From: CAZOWW01 sp964583765
Lineage (GTDB): Bacteria; Actinomycetota; Actinomycetes; Actinomycetales; Kineosporiaceae
Direction of reading: 5' to 3'
Assembly: GCA_964583765.1 (NCBI GenBank)
Contig: CAZOWW010000026.1
Span: forward strand, 1 to 44,726
Length of the DNA stretch: 44,726 nucleotides
Below are positions 1 through 7,735 of this stretch, piece after piece; the first letter of the stretch is position 1; the number at the start of each line of letters is the position of its first letter. The position numbers were made by a program, and so were the translations under genes. The notes beneath the pieces were generated by a model. It worked only from the letters and a program-made list of their open reading frames with translations. It was not told the origin of the DNA and did not search any database.

Positions 1-79
1 CTGATCCGGAGAGCCTTCGGGCGTGCTTCGGCCTAGCGGGTCGCGGCTCTGGGCGCAAACCCAGGCGTGTCGTGTTCGG

Positions 80-100
80 TTGTCCACCGACTGTGGATAA
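80..100. promoter_or_regulatory. Inverted pair of DnaA-box-like sites upstream of folP
   Basis: Positions 80-88 read TTGTCCACC, one base from the actinobacterial DnaA box TTGTCCACA. Positions 92-100 read TTATCCACA on the minus strand, a perfect consensus box. The boxes face each other 3 bp apart, about 100 bp before folP. DnaA binding is inferred only from the match. Confidence 0.4.
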
Positions 101-194
101 CCCTGTGGGCGATCGGGCGAACTACCGTGGCGAGGCTGTGGAAGGTGCTGTCAGCGGCCTCACCGGTGACCGGGCCACGGCTCCGGGGCCCGGC

Positions 195-206
195 TAGGGT
201 GAGGGT
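195..206 (+). promoter_or_regulatory. folP -10 box, leaderless start
   Basis: TAGGGT at 195-200 is followed by 6 nt and then the GTG start of folP at 207, with no Shine-Dalgarno sequence. This is the standard layout of an actinobacterial leaderless transcript. A second -10-like TACCGT lies at 123-128. Nothing else was recognised in 1-194 apart from the DnaA-like boxes; a TGA at 2-4 could be the end of an upstream gene, but this cannot be tested here. Confidence 0.6.
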
Positions 207-1124
207 GTGAGTTATCTCGCTGCCCTGCCCGAACCGCTGCGGCGACCCGGTCGCTGCCTGGTGATGGGTGTGGTCAACGTGACCCCCGACTCCTTCAGCG
301 ACGGCGGCCGGTGGCTGGACGCGACGGCGGCCATGCGCCGCGGGATGCGCCTGATGGCCGACGGCGCGGACCTCATCGACGTGGGCGGGGAGTCCACCCG
401 GCCCGGGGCGGAACGGATACCCGAGGACGTCGAGCTGGCGCGCGTGCTGCCCGTGGTCCGTCAGCTGGCGGAGGAGGGGGTGCCGGTCAGCGTGGACACG
501 ATGCGGGTGTCGGTCGCCCAGGCCTGCCTGGACTCCGGCGCACTCCTCGTGAACGACGTGAGCGGTGGAACCGCCGACCCGGGCATGCCACAGCTGGTGG
601 CCCGCACGGGGACACCCTTCGTCGTCATGCACACCCGGGGCACCAGCCGCGACATGCAGTCCCGGGCGCAGTACCGCGACGTCGTCGGCGAGGTCGTCGC
701 CGAGCTGGGGGAGCGCATCGTCACACTGCTCGCCGCGGGCGCCGTCGCGGAGCAGATGATCATGGATCCCGGGCTGGGCTTCGCCAAGACCGGGGAACAC
801 AACTGGCGACTTCTCGCCGATCTCGCCCCGTTGATGGCGATGGGGTACCCGGTGCTGGTCGGGGCTTCCCGCAAGCGATTCCTCGGCACACTGTTGGCCT
901 CGGACGGCCTGCCGCGGGCGGTGGACGGCCGGGACGACGCCACTGCCGCGACCACGGTGCTCGCCGCACTGGCGGGTGCCTGGTGCGTCCGCGTGCACGA
1001 CGCCCGGGCCTCGGCGGATGCGGTCCGTGTGGTGGCCGCGGCCGAGGCGGCACGCCGGGGGGCGGTGGTGGACGTGGCGACCGAACCGGTGGGCGCGAGT
1101 CCCGGCGGTCGATCCGCCCGATGA
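207..1124 (+). CDS. folP: Dihydropteroate synthase
   Basis: This enzyme joins 6-hydroxymethyl-dihydropterin diphosphate to p-aminobenzoate to form dihydropteroate in cytoplasmic folate synthesis; it is the sulfonamide target. The 305-residue protein has the family signatures in order: VMGVVNVTPDSFSDGG near residues 16-31, VSVDTMR near 95, DPGLGFAK near 187 and GASRKRF near 219. The length is normal. The GTG start at 207 is supported by TAGGGT 6 nt upstream, which predicts a leaderless mRNA. The stop codon overlaps the next start as ATGA, so it is translationally coupled to the folB-folK fusion. The order folP-folB-folK is conserved in actinobacteria. Confidence 0.96.
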   Translation: MSYLAALPEPLRRPGRCLVMGVVNVTPDSFSDGGRWLDATAAMRRGMRLMADGADLIDVGGESTRPGAERIPEDVELARVLPVVRQLAEEGVPVSVDTMRVSVAQACLDSGALLVNDVSGGTADPGMPQLVARTGTPFVVMHTRGTSRDMQSRAQYRDVVGEVVAELGERIVTLLAAGAVAEQMIMDPGLGFAKTGEHNWRLLADLAPLMAMGYPVLVGASRKRFLGTLLASDGLPRAVDGRDDATAATTVLAALAGAWCVRVHDARASADAVRVVAAAEAARRGAVVDVATEPVGASPGGRSAR

Positions 1125-2122
1125 CGCCTCAGGGACCCTCGACCGGCCCGACCTGGTCCGACCGTGCCGGGGAGTCGGCCGCCACCCGCGACGAGCGGGT
1201 CCTGGACCGGATCCAGCTGCGGGGCCTGACCGTGTTCGGGCGGCACGGCGTCCTGGCCGCCGAGCGCGCCGAGGGCCAGGCCTTCGTCGTGGACGCCGTG
1301 CTGCACGTGGACACCAGACGCGCCGCCGTCTCCGACGACCTCGCCGACACGGTGGACTACGGCACCCTGGCCGTGCGGTTGGCCGATGCCGTGCGCGACG
1401 ATCCCGTGGATCTGCTGGAGACGCTCGCCGCGCGCCTCGCCGACATCTGCCTGGCCGACCCCCGGGTGGCGGCCGCGGACGTGACGGTCCACAAGCCGCA
1501 GGCGCCGATCCCCGAGGTCTTCGCGGACGTGGGCGTCACCGTGCACCGGCGGCGTCCCGAAGCCGCGGGGAGGGCCCCGACGGCCACTGCGGCCACGACG
1601 ACCGCCGCGGGGGAGGTGCCCGTCGTGCTCGCGCTCGGAGCCAACCTCGGTGATCGTGCGGCGACCTTGCGTTCGGCGGTGGCCGCCCTGCGTCGTCTGC
1701 CCGGGCTGCGCCTGCGGGCGGTCTCGCCGGTGGTGGAATCCGCGCCGGTGGGCGGGGTCGAGCAGTCCGACTACCTCAACGCGGTCGTGCTGGCGGACAC
1801 CAGCCTGGGCCCCTGGCAACTGCTGGGTGCCTGCCAGGGCGTGGAGGCGGCCCACGGGCGGGTGCGCACCGTGCGATGGGGGGAACGGACGCTGGACGTG
1901 GACGTCATCAGCTACGGCGATCTGACGAGCACCGCACCGGATCTCCTCCTGCCGCACCCGCGTGCTCGGGAGCGGGCCTTCGTGCTCGTGCCGTGGGTCC
2001 TGGCGGACCCGAGGGCATCGCTGACGACTCCGGACGGGCCGGTGGCGGTCGCGGATCTGGCCCGTCAGGTCGGGGTGGGCGCGGCGCCCGTGCTGCGCGC
2101 GGACCTCTCGCTGGAGGGGTAG
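1121..2122 (+). CDS. folB-folK: Fused dihydroneopterin aldolase / HPPK
   Basis: One uninterrupted 333-residue frame carries two folate enzymes. Residues about 27-142 are dihydroneopterin aldolase (FolB), with LRGLTVFGRHGVLAAER and the C-terminal VTVHKP segment. From about residue 166 the protein is 6-hydroxymethyl-dihydropterin pyrophosphokinase (FolK), with LALGANLGDR, RWGERTLDVDVI and LPHPR. The linker (about 143-165) is Ala/Thr-rich. The two enzymes act in sequence, separated by retro-aldol cleavage and diphosphorylation, and supply FolP. The ATG start overlaps the folP stop (ATGA). Inside the linker, GGGAGG at 1611-1616 sits 8 nt before an in-frame GTG at 1625, so a separate FolK could also be made. 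Fusions of these enzymes are known in other bacteria. Confidence 0.93.
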   Translation: MTPQGPSTGPTWSDRAGESAATRDERVLDRIQLRGLTVFGRHGVLAAERAEGQAFVVDAVLHVDTRRAAVSDDLADTVDYGTLAVRLADAVRDDPVDLLETLAARLADICLADPRVAAADVTVHKPQAPIPEVFADVGVTVHRRRPEAAGRAPTATAATTTAAGEVPVVLALGANLGDRAATLRSAVAALRRLPGLRLRAVSPVVESAPVGGVEQSDYLNAVVLADTSLGPWQLLGACQGVEAAHGRVRTVRWGERTLDVDVISYGDLTSTAPDLLLPHPRARERAFVLVPWVLADPRASLTTPDGPVAVADLARQVGVGAAPVLRADLSLEG

Positions 2123-2137
2123 GCCGGAGGGATGGGG

Positions 2138-2617
2138 ATGGGACCAGCACGCCTTCCAAGGGTGTTCGCGTTGGCGGTCGTCGCCGGTGTCCTGGCCTGG
2201 TGCCTGTTGCGGACCTGGCGCAATCGCACGGATCACCTGATGCCGTTGCCCTGGACCGCGGTCGTCGGCACGGCAGCCCTCGCCGTGGTCGTCGTGTCCG
2301 CGGGCCTGCCGGTCCGGCGGTGGGTCCGCGGACGCCGGGACAGACGGCTGGACCCGCTCACGGCGGCCCGCACCGTGGTGCTCGCCCAGGCCGCGGCCTA
2401 CGGGGGTGCCCTGCTGATCGGCTGGTACGGGGCCCAGGCGGCGGTCATCCTGCCGGATCTGCCGGGGCCGAGGCAGGACCACTTCGTGCTCGCGGTGGCG
2501 GCGACCCTCGCGGCGGTCGCGGTCGTCGGCAGCGGCCTGCTCGTGCAGCGCTGGTGCCGGCTCGACCCGCCCGAGGGACAGGATCCCGAGGACGACCCGG
2601 TGGACGACGAGCGCTGA
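2138..2617 (+). CDS. DUF3180 family membrane protein
   Basis: The protein has about 159 residues and four hydrophobic segments (near residues 6-22, 36-55, 83-101 and 114-133), then a short acidic cytoplasmic-type tail. It matches the DUF3180 membrane proteins that follow folK across actinobacteria; no biochemical function is known to me. I place the start at ATG 2138 because GGAGG at 2126-2130 is 7 nt upstream; the earlier ATG at 2132 is only 1 nt from that site. It begins 15 nt after the folB-folK stop and probably ends the folate operon. It converges on the nuoD-like gene. Confidence 0.85.
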   Translation: MGPARLPRVFALAVVAGVLAWCLLRTWRNRTDHLMPLPWTAVVGTAALAVVVVSAGLPVRRWVRGRRDRRLDPLTAARTVVLAQAAAYGGALLIGWYGAQAAVILPDLPGPRQDHFVLAVAATLAAVAVVGSGLLVQRWCRLDPPEGQDPEDDPVDDER

Positions 2618-2672
2618 TTCCCCGCGTCCGCTCGGACGGCCACCTGCGGGCGCCGTGGAGGAGCGAGGAGAA

Positions 2673-3848
2673 TTACTTGTCGACGTCCCCGACGACGAAG
2701 AACATGGATCCCAGGATCGAGACCATGTCCGCGATCAGGCAGCCCGGCAGGAGCCGGGAGAACACCTGGACGTTGTTGAACGACGCGGACCGCAGCTTGA
2801 GCCGCCACGGCACCTTGTCGTTGCGCGAGACCAGGTAGTAGCCGTTGATGCCCAGCGGGTTCTCGGTCCAACGGTAGGTGTGTCCCTCGGGCACCCGCAG
2901 CACCTTGGGCAGCCGCACGTTCACCGGCCCCGGAGGCAGGGCGCGCAGGCGGGCCACGCACTCGGCGGCGACGTCCAGGCTCACGTGCACCTGCTCGAGG
3001 AGCACCTCGAGTCGGGACAGGCAGTCGCCCTCGGCGCGGGTCACGACCCGTCCTGGGCCGCCGGGGGTGAAGAGCTCGCCGTACTTGAGGTAGGGCTCGT
3101 CGCGCCGCAGGTCCAGGTCGATACCGCTGGCCCGGCCGATCGGTCCGCTCACGCCGTACGCGGCGGCCAGCGCGCGGTCGAGCACGCCGACGCCACGGGT
3201 GCGGGCCCGGACGATCTCGTTGCCGATGAGGATGTGCTCCAGGTCGGGCAGCCGGCGGCGGACCACGGAGATCGCTTCGAGGACCCGCCCGGTCCAGCCC
3301 GCGGGCAGGTCCTCCTTGAGGCCGCCGACACGGTTGAACATGTAGTGGATGCGTCCGCCCGAGACCTCCTCGAGCACCGACTGGAGCTCCTCGCGCTCGC
3401 GGAACGCGAAGAAGACCGGGGTGATCGCGCCGAGTTCCAGCGGGTACGAGCCGAGGAACATCAGGGCGCTGAGCACCCGGTTCAGCTCGGCGAGCAGCGT
3501 GCGCACCCACTGGGCCCGCTCGGGCACCTCCATGCCGAGCAACTGCTCGGTCGCCAGGACGACGCCCAGTTCGTTGGCGAAGGCGGACAGCCAGTCGTGC
3601 CGGTTCGCGAGGACGATGATCTGCCGGTAGTCGCGCACCTCGAACAGCTTCTCCGCGCCGCGGTGCATGTAGCCGATCACCGGGTCGGCGGAGATGATGC
3701 GCTCGCCGTCCACCACGATGCGCAGGCGGAGCACCCCGTGCGTGGCGGGGTGCTGGGGGCCGATGTTCAGCACCATGTCCGACGTCGCCAGGCCGCTGGC
3801 ACCCACCCCGACGTCGAGCTGGCGCGACGCCGTCTGGGTCACGTCCAC
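2673..3848 (-). CDS. Orphan NuoD-like protein (complex I 49-kDa subunit family)
   Basis: The 391-residue protein aligns from end to end with NuoD/Nqo4, the quinone-site subunit of respiratory complex I: LNIGPQHPATHGVLRL near residue 27, FAFREREEL, GGLKEDLP, and a C-terminal FFVVGDVDK. No other nuo gene is nearby. His37 matches the quinone-site histidine (His38 of Thermus Nqo4), but the partner tyrosine (Tyr87 in Thermus) is Trp86 here. Arg63 in HRGAEK matches bovine Arg85, the residue methylated by MidA/NDUFAF7. I chose GTG 3848 because CAGACT lies exactly 7 nt upstream (leaderless layout); an ATG at 3890 is possible but adds a segment without family similarity. Its role outside complex I is unknown. 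Confidence 0.88.
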   Translation of the reverse strand: MDVTQTASRQLDVGVGASGLATSDMVLNIGPQHPATHGVLRLRIVVDGERIISADPVIGYMHRGAEKLFEVRDYRQIIVLANRHDWLSAFANELGVVLATEQLLGMEVPERAQWVRTLLAELNRVLSALMFLGSYPLELGAITPVFFAFREREELQSVLEEVSGGRIHYMFNRVGGLKEDLPAGWTGRVLEAISVVRRRLPDLEHILIGNEIVRARTRGVGVLDRALAAAYGVSGPIGRASGIDLDLRRDEPYLKYGELFTPGGPGRVVTRAEGDCLSRLEVLLEQVHVSLDVAAECVARLRALPPGPVNVRLPKVLRVPEGHTYRWTENPLGINGYYLVSRNDKVPWRLKLRSASFNNVQVFSRLLPGCLIADMVSILGSMFFVVGDVDK

Positions 3849-3888
3849 GCAGGGGAGTCTGCCATGCCCGCGTGGCATCCTTTGCGCC
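3849..3888. promoter_or_regulatory. Back-to-back leaderless promoters (nuoD-like / bPH2)
   Basis: The 40-bp gap holds two divergent -10-like boxes. On the minus strand CAGACT (3861-3856) is 7 nt before GTG 3848. On the plus strand CATCCT (3876-3881) is 7 nt before ATG 3889. No ribosome-binding site precedes either start. Each -35 region would fall on or beyond the other gene's -10 and start. Confidence 0.5.
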
Positions 3889-4500
3889 ATGTCCTTCAGC
3901 GGGGCGGCGGAGCCCCCCCTCGAGCCCATCAGCGGTGCAGCGGAGTCCCCTCTCGAGTCCGGCAGCGGGGCAGGGAACTCCCCCCTCGAACCCGCGAACG
4001 GAGCCGGAACCTCCGCCGGCGAACCGTTCGATCCGCAGGGCGTGACCTGGATCAAGGTCAGTTCCCGGCTGGCCGTGGTCCGCCGGGTGCGCATGGCCTG
4101 CCTGATGTCGGTGCTGGTCGTCGCGCTGCTCGTGGTGGGGCTGGGCCTGGGCCACCCCGTGATCATCTGGTTCGCGGTGCTGCCGGTGGCCGCGGGGGCC
4201 TGGTGGTGGGTGCTCGTCGGCCGGCAGGTGCCCGCCTGGGGCTACGCCGAGCGGGACGAGGACCTGCTGATCCGGCACGGCCTGATGTGGCGGTCCCTCG
4301 TCGTGGTGCCCTACGGGCGGCTGCAGTACGTGGATGTGACGGCGGGGCCGGTGGAACGGCTGTTCGGCATCGCCGGGGTCCAGTTGCACACCGCCTCGGC
4401 CGGGACCGACGCGCACATCCCCGGCCTGACCCCGCAGGAGGCGGCCCGGCTGCGGGAGCGGCTCGCCTCCCGCGGCGAGGCGCGGTTGGCGGGGCTGTGA
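3889..4500 (+). CDS. bPH2 (DUF304) membrane protein, YdbS-like
   Basis: The 203-residue protein has a repetitive N-terminus (residues about 3-45), then two adjacent transmembrane segments (about 72-106) and one bacterial PH domain of the bPH2 class, with GYAERDEDLLIRHGLMWRS and VPYGRLQYVDVTAGPVERLFG. This is the architecture of Bacillus YdbS, whose partner YdbT has several bPH2 domains; that pair belongs to a cell-envelope stress regulon and affects resistance to antimicrobial compounds. The stop overlaps the next start (GTGA). The start at ATG 3889 is supported by a -10-like CATCCT 7 nt upstream. The molecular function is unknown. Confidence 0.85.
   Translation: MSFSGAAEPPLEPISGAAESPLESGSGAGNSPLEPANGAGTSAGEPFDPQGVTWIKVSSRLAVVRRVRMACLMSVLVVALLVVGLGLGHPVIIWFAVLPVAAGAWWWVLVGRQVPAWGYAERDEDLLIRHGLMWRSLVVVPYGRLQYVDVTAGPVERLFGIAGVQLHTASAGTDAHIPGLTPQEAARLRERLASRGEARLAGL
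3897..3995. repeat. 33-bp in-frame tandem repeat, 3 copies
   Basis: Units at 3897-3929, 3930-3962 and 3963-3995 share the pattern CAGCGG-GCAG-GGA-CCCCTCGA with scattered differences. They encode 11-residue repeats of the type SGAAEPPLEPI at the N-terminus of the bPH2 protein; a degenerate fourth unit follows. Confidence 0.8.
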
Positions 4501-5969
4501 GCCCCGGTCCGGGCTCCGGTCCGGTGGGTGCCCGCCCCGCGGGGCGGGGGGGCGACTGGCACCGCCTGCATCCGCTGAGTCCGTTCGTGCGGTCCTGGCA
4601 CGTGCTCGTGATCGCCATGGTGATCTTCGGCCAGGAGGCGGCGAAGAATTTCGTCTCCCACGGCGGCGAGGACTCCCAGGGGTCGGGCGTGCAACAGGTG
4701 AGCAGCACCCAGGTGCTCGAGATCGTCGGGGTGGTCGCCCTGGGGCTGCTCGTGGTGGTCGGGCTCATGCTGCTGTCCTGGTCCGTGACGCGCTTCCGGG
4801 TGACCGACCAGGCCATCGAGATCAACTCCGGGGTCCTCTCCCGGCGACACCGCAGCGCCCGGCTCGACCGGCTCCAGGCCGTGGACGTGGTGCAGCCGTT
4901 CGTCGCCCGGATCGTGGGTCTGGCGAAGCTCGACGTGGAGGTCGCGGGGGGCCAGCAGTCCAAGGTCGCGCTCGCCTACCTCACCGAGAACCGGGCCCAG
5001 GCCCTGCGCAACGAGTTGCTCGCCAGAGCCGCGGGGGTGACCTTCGAGACCGATCAGGTCCCCGTCGCCCCGGAGCGGCCGGTGCTCGAGGTGCCGGTGC
5101 CGCGCCTCCTGGCGTCCCTGATCCTGTCCAGCAGCACGATCGTGCTCATGCTGCTGCTGGTCTCCGGCGTGGCCGGGGCGATCGCGACCGGCAACCCGGG
5201 GCCGCTCAGTGGCGTCCTGGCGAGCCTGGTCGGACTGGCCTCGGTGGTGTGGAACCGGTTCAACCGCGGGTTCGCGTTCCGGGTCGCGGTCTCGCCGGAC
5301 GGGATCCGGGTCCGGCACGGCCTGCTGGAACACCGGGCGCAGACCCTGCCCCCGGGGCGGGTACAGGCGGTGCGTTTCGTGCAGCCGCTGCTCTGGCGCC
5401 CGGCAGGCTGGTGGCTGGTGCGGGTGACGGTGGCCGGTTACGGGCAGCGGCGGGAGAGGGCACGCGAGGTCGAGAACATCCTCCTGCCGGTGGGCACCCT
5501 CGCGGACGCCGGAACGGTGCTGTCCCTGGTGCTGCCGGATCTCGGCGAGCTCGGGGGCGACGATCCGTGGCAGGTCTTCGGCGCCGGGCTGACCGGCTCG
5601 GGCGCCGCCCACGGGTTCGTGACCAGTCCGGCCCGGGCCCGGTGGCTGGATCCGCTCGCGTGGCGGCGCAACGGGTTCCGGGTGACCGGGGCGGCGCTGC
5701 TCTTGCGGGGCGGGTGGTTGCACCGTCGCCTGGATGTCGTGCCGCACGCGAAGACGCAGAGCGTGGCGCTCACCCAGGGTCCCCTGGAGCGAGCCCTGGA
5801 CGTGGCCGTGGTCGAGCTGCATTCCACGGCCGGACCGATCCGCCCGCGGGTCCTGCACCTGGACGCGCACCGCGCGGCCGGACTGCTCGGCGACCAGGCG
5901 GACCGGGCGCGCGCGGCGCGTTCCACCGACGTGCCGGACCGTTGGATGGCCTCGCCCGACGTGCTGTGA
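4497..5969 (+). CDS. Multi-domain bPH2 membrane protein, YdbT-like
   Basis: The protein has 490 residues and three bPH2 domains (roughly 95-175, 260-345 and 395-460), each marked by the recurring pattern of a short 'RHG/LL' strand followed by R-x-Q-x-V (for example ARLDRLQAVDVVQPF and LPPGRVQAVRFVQPLLW). Transmembrane pairs lie before domain 1 (about 34-50 and 75-95) and domain 2 (about 200-250). It starts at GTG 4497, overlapping the stop of the preceding bPH2 gene, so the two are co-translated. The pair resembles ydbS-ydbT of Bacillus. It converges on the midA-like gene with a gap of 12 bp, too small for separate terminators. Function is unknown. Confidence 0.87.
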   Translation: MSPGPGSGPVGARPAGRGGDWHRLHPLSPFVRSWHVLVIAMVIFGQEAAKNFVSHGGEDSQGSGVQQVSSTQVLEIVGVVALGLLVVVGLMLLSWSVTRFRVTDQAIEINSGVLSRRHRSARLDRLQAVDVVQPFVARIVGLAKLDVEVAGGQQSKVALAYLTENRAQALRNELLARAAGVTFETDQVPVAPERPVLEVPVPRLLASLILSSSTIVLMLLLVSGVAGAIATGNPGPLSGVLASLVGLASVVWNRFNRGFAFRVAVSPDGIRVRHGLLEHRAQTLPPGRVQAVRFVQPLLWRPAGWWLVRVTVAGYGQRRERAREVENILLPVGTLADAGTVLSLVLPDLGELGGDDPWQVFGAGLTGSGAAHGFVTSPARARWLDPLAWRRNGFRVTGAALLLRGGWLHRRLDVVPHAKTQSVALTQGPLERALDVAVVELHSTAGPIRPRVLHLDAHRAAGLLGDQADRARAARSTDVPDRWMASPDVL

Positions 5970-5981
5970 GCCGGGCGGGGC

Positions 5982-7013
5982 TCAGCCCCTGCCCGGGGTG
6001 CGCCGAACGGTCTGCACCAGCCAGCCGAAGTCGCCGAACCCGCCCCGGGCCAGCAGCTCGGCGGACCGGGAGGCCTCGACCAGCTGCTCCAGTCGGGTGA
6101 CCTGCGGGTCGGGCGTGCCGACCCCGAGCTCACGCAGCGCCTCACGTTGGGTCGTGAGCCGGGAGGTCGTGGCCCCGGCCCGGATCCCGGCAGCCGCCAC
6201 GGAGTCGAGGGCGACGTGGGTGGTCAGGTCCATGGTGCCGTTCGGGACCGGGGGCACCTGCCGCCCGACCCGGAAGCCGGTGAGGCTGCCCTCGGCCGGC
6301 CGGTCGTCGAGGGTGTGCCGGTAGTCCACGGTCAGGGCCAGGCCCTCCCCGAGGAGCCCGAGGAGCTCCTGCCAGAGCAGGTCACGTGGGCGTCCCACCT
6401 CGGCGCGGGTGCCCGGTTCGGCACCCTCCAGCGGCCACCAGCGCCGGCACCACTCGAGGTCGTCCTCCGCGGCAGCGGGCCCGGGCCGCTCCCGGCCCGT
6501 GCCTGGCTGCACGAGCAGCTCCCGCGGCACGCCGTCCTCGTCGATCTCCAGGATCGGTCCGGGGACGACGTCCAGGAGTTCCCAGGCGACCAGGAGCACC
6601 CGGCCGGTGCGCAGCGCGTTCCGCGCGGAGGCGTCGAGACCGCACGACCAGCCGATCCCGGCCGCCAGGCCGGGAGGCCGGGGCACCAGGTCCACCGCGT
6701 GCAGCGCGAGGGCCGGGGCCGCCTCGGCCAGAGCGCACACCAGCTCGCCCCGACCCGCACCGACGTCCACCACTCCGGCGCAGTCCGCCTCGGCGGCCAA
6801 CCGGGCGAGTGCCCGGGCGAGGGGGCCCGGGGCCGCGTGGGCGGCGGTCCGGAAGTGACCGGCCGGACCCTCAGAGCTCCGGTAGAAGCCGTCCGGGCCG
6901 TAGAGCGCCTGCTGCCAGGCCTCCTGCCACGGCACGAACCCGACGGCCGAACTTCCCGGCACGACAGCGGCCGGTGGGACGGACTGATCTCCTCGCGAGG
7001 ACGGGCCGGTCAT
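5982..7013 (-). CDS. MidA/NDUFAF7-like SAM-dependent methyltransferase
   Basis: The 343-residue protein matches the MidA (DUF185, COG1565) methyltransferases: the SAM motif VVDVGAGRGELVCAL near residue 76, VAWELLDVVP, an LTVDYRHTL segment and a C-terminal FRVGRQ...LTTHVAL section. In mitochondria the family member NDUFAF7 dimethylates an arginine of the NuoD-type subunit during complex I assembly. A NuoD homologue with that arginine lies 2.1 kb away on the same strand, which suggests a substrate; this is inference. The start ATG 7013 overlaps the stop of the upstream methyltransferase (ATGA), so they form a two-gene operon from the promoter at 7743-7748. Confidence 0.82.
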   Translation of the reverse strand: MTGPSSRGDQSVPPAAVVPGSSAVGFVPWQEAWQQALYGPDGFYRSSEGPAGHFRTAAHAAPGPLARALARLAAEADCAGVVDVGAGRGELVCALAEAAPALALHAVDLVPRPPGLAAGIGWSCGLDASARNALRTGRVLLVAWELLDVVPGPILEIDEDGVPRELLVQPGTGRERPGPAAAEDDLEWCRRWWPLEGAEPGTRAEVGRPRDLLWQELLGLLGEGLALTVDYRHTLDDRPAEGSLTGFRVGRQVPPVPNGTMDLTTHVALDSVAAAGIRAGATTSRLTTQREALRELGVGTPDPQVTRLEQLVEASRSAELLARGGFGDFGWLVQTVRRTPGRG

Positions 7014-7735
7014 GCGGGGCGGCGCAGCACGACCGCCACGTCGGTCACGGAGAACAGGAACCGGCCGGCTTCGGCCTTCTTGCGCAACCCCTGCACCCAG
7101 GCGGTGGCTGCGGCCGTGAGCGCGGCGTCCCCGCGGCACGAGGCGAGGACGCCGCGGGCCACCTTCCAGCCCACCGAGTCCTCGTCGAACCGGCGGTGGC
7201 AGTCGGCCCAGGTCGCCACCCGGACGACCTCGAACGGGGAGTCCATGGCCAGCCCGAGCAGCTTGCGGCCCATGAAGCCGTCGGAGAGTTCGGCCCAGGT
7301 CGGCACCATCTGCACGAAGCGGTTGACCAGGGTGCGGGTGAGGGCGTCGTCATCGCCGGCGAACAGCGCGGTGTCCCAGTCGCTGTGCGCGAAGACCATC
7401 AGCCCGCCCGGCGCCAGCACCCGGTGGCACTCCACGAGGTGCGCCGCCGGGTCCACGAGGTGCTCCGCGGCGTTGAGCGAGACCACCCGGTGCAGCACCC
7501 CGTCCGGGAACGGCAGGGGCTCGTTGAGGTCGGCGAGCACCGAGCGCACGCGCACGTCGTCCAGCACGTCGTCGTCCAGGTTCGAGGCGATGTCGACCGC
7601 GTGCACCCGCGCCGGTGGCTCGGCCGCGGTCAGCAGGGCGCGCGTCAGCCTGCCCTGCCCCGCCGCTAGGTCCGCGATCTGCAGCCCCGGCTGGGCGAGC
7701 TCGGCAAGCTCGGCGATCCGGTCGTAACGCCCCAC
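7010..7735 (-). CDS. Class I SAM-dependent methyltransferase
   Basis: The 241-residue protein is a class I methyltransferase (Methyltransf_11 type): IADLAAGQGRLTRALL near residue 21 is motif I, and AHLVECHRVLAPGGLMVFAHSDW near 107 is the post-motif. Motif I has ALA where most relatives have a D-x-G-x-G start, so the SAM loop is slightly unusual. The substrate cannot be predicted. The GTG start at 7735 lies 7 nt after TAGCCT, predicting a leaderless mRNA. It is coupled to the midA-like gene by ATGA overlap and diverges from the DUF2520 gene across 37 bp. Confidence 0.8.
   Translation of the reverse strand: MGRYDRIAELAELAQPGLQIADLAAGQGRLTRALLTAAEPPARVHAVDIASNLDDDVLDDVRVRSVLADLNEPLPFPDGVLHRVVSLNAAEHLVDPAAHLVECHRVLAPGGLMVFAHSDWDTALFAGDDDALTRTLVNRFVQMVPTWAELSDGFMGRKLLGLAMDSPFEVVRVATWADCHRRFDEDSVGWKVARGVLASCRGDAALTAAATAWVQGLRKKAEAGRFLFSVTDVAVVLRRPA

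Noticed and set aside
33..998. Long minus-strand frame opposite folP, and similar very long frames opposite most genes
   Set aside because: High GC content makes antisense frames open; these show no domains and lie fully over recognised genes.
3846..3890. ATG 3890 as the start of the NuoD-like protein
   Set aside because: It adds a segment without NuoD similarity, overlaps the divergent start and lacks a ribosome-binding site, whereas GTG 3848 has a well-spaced -10 box.
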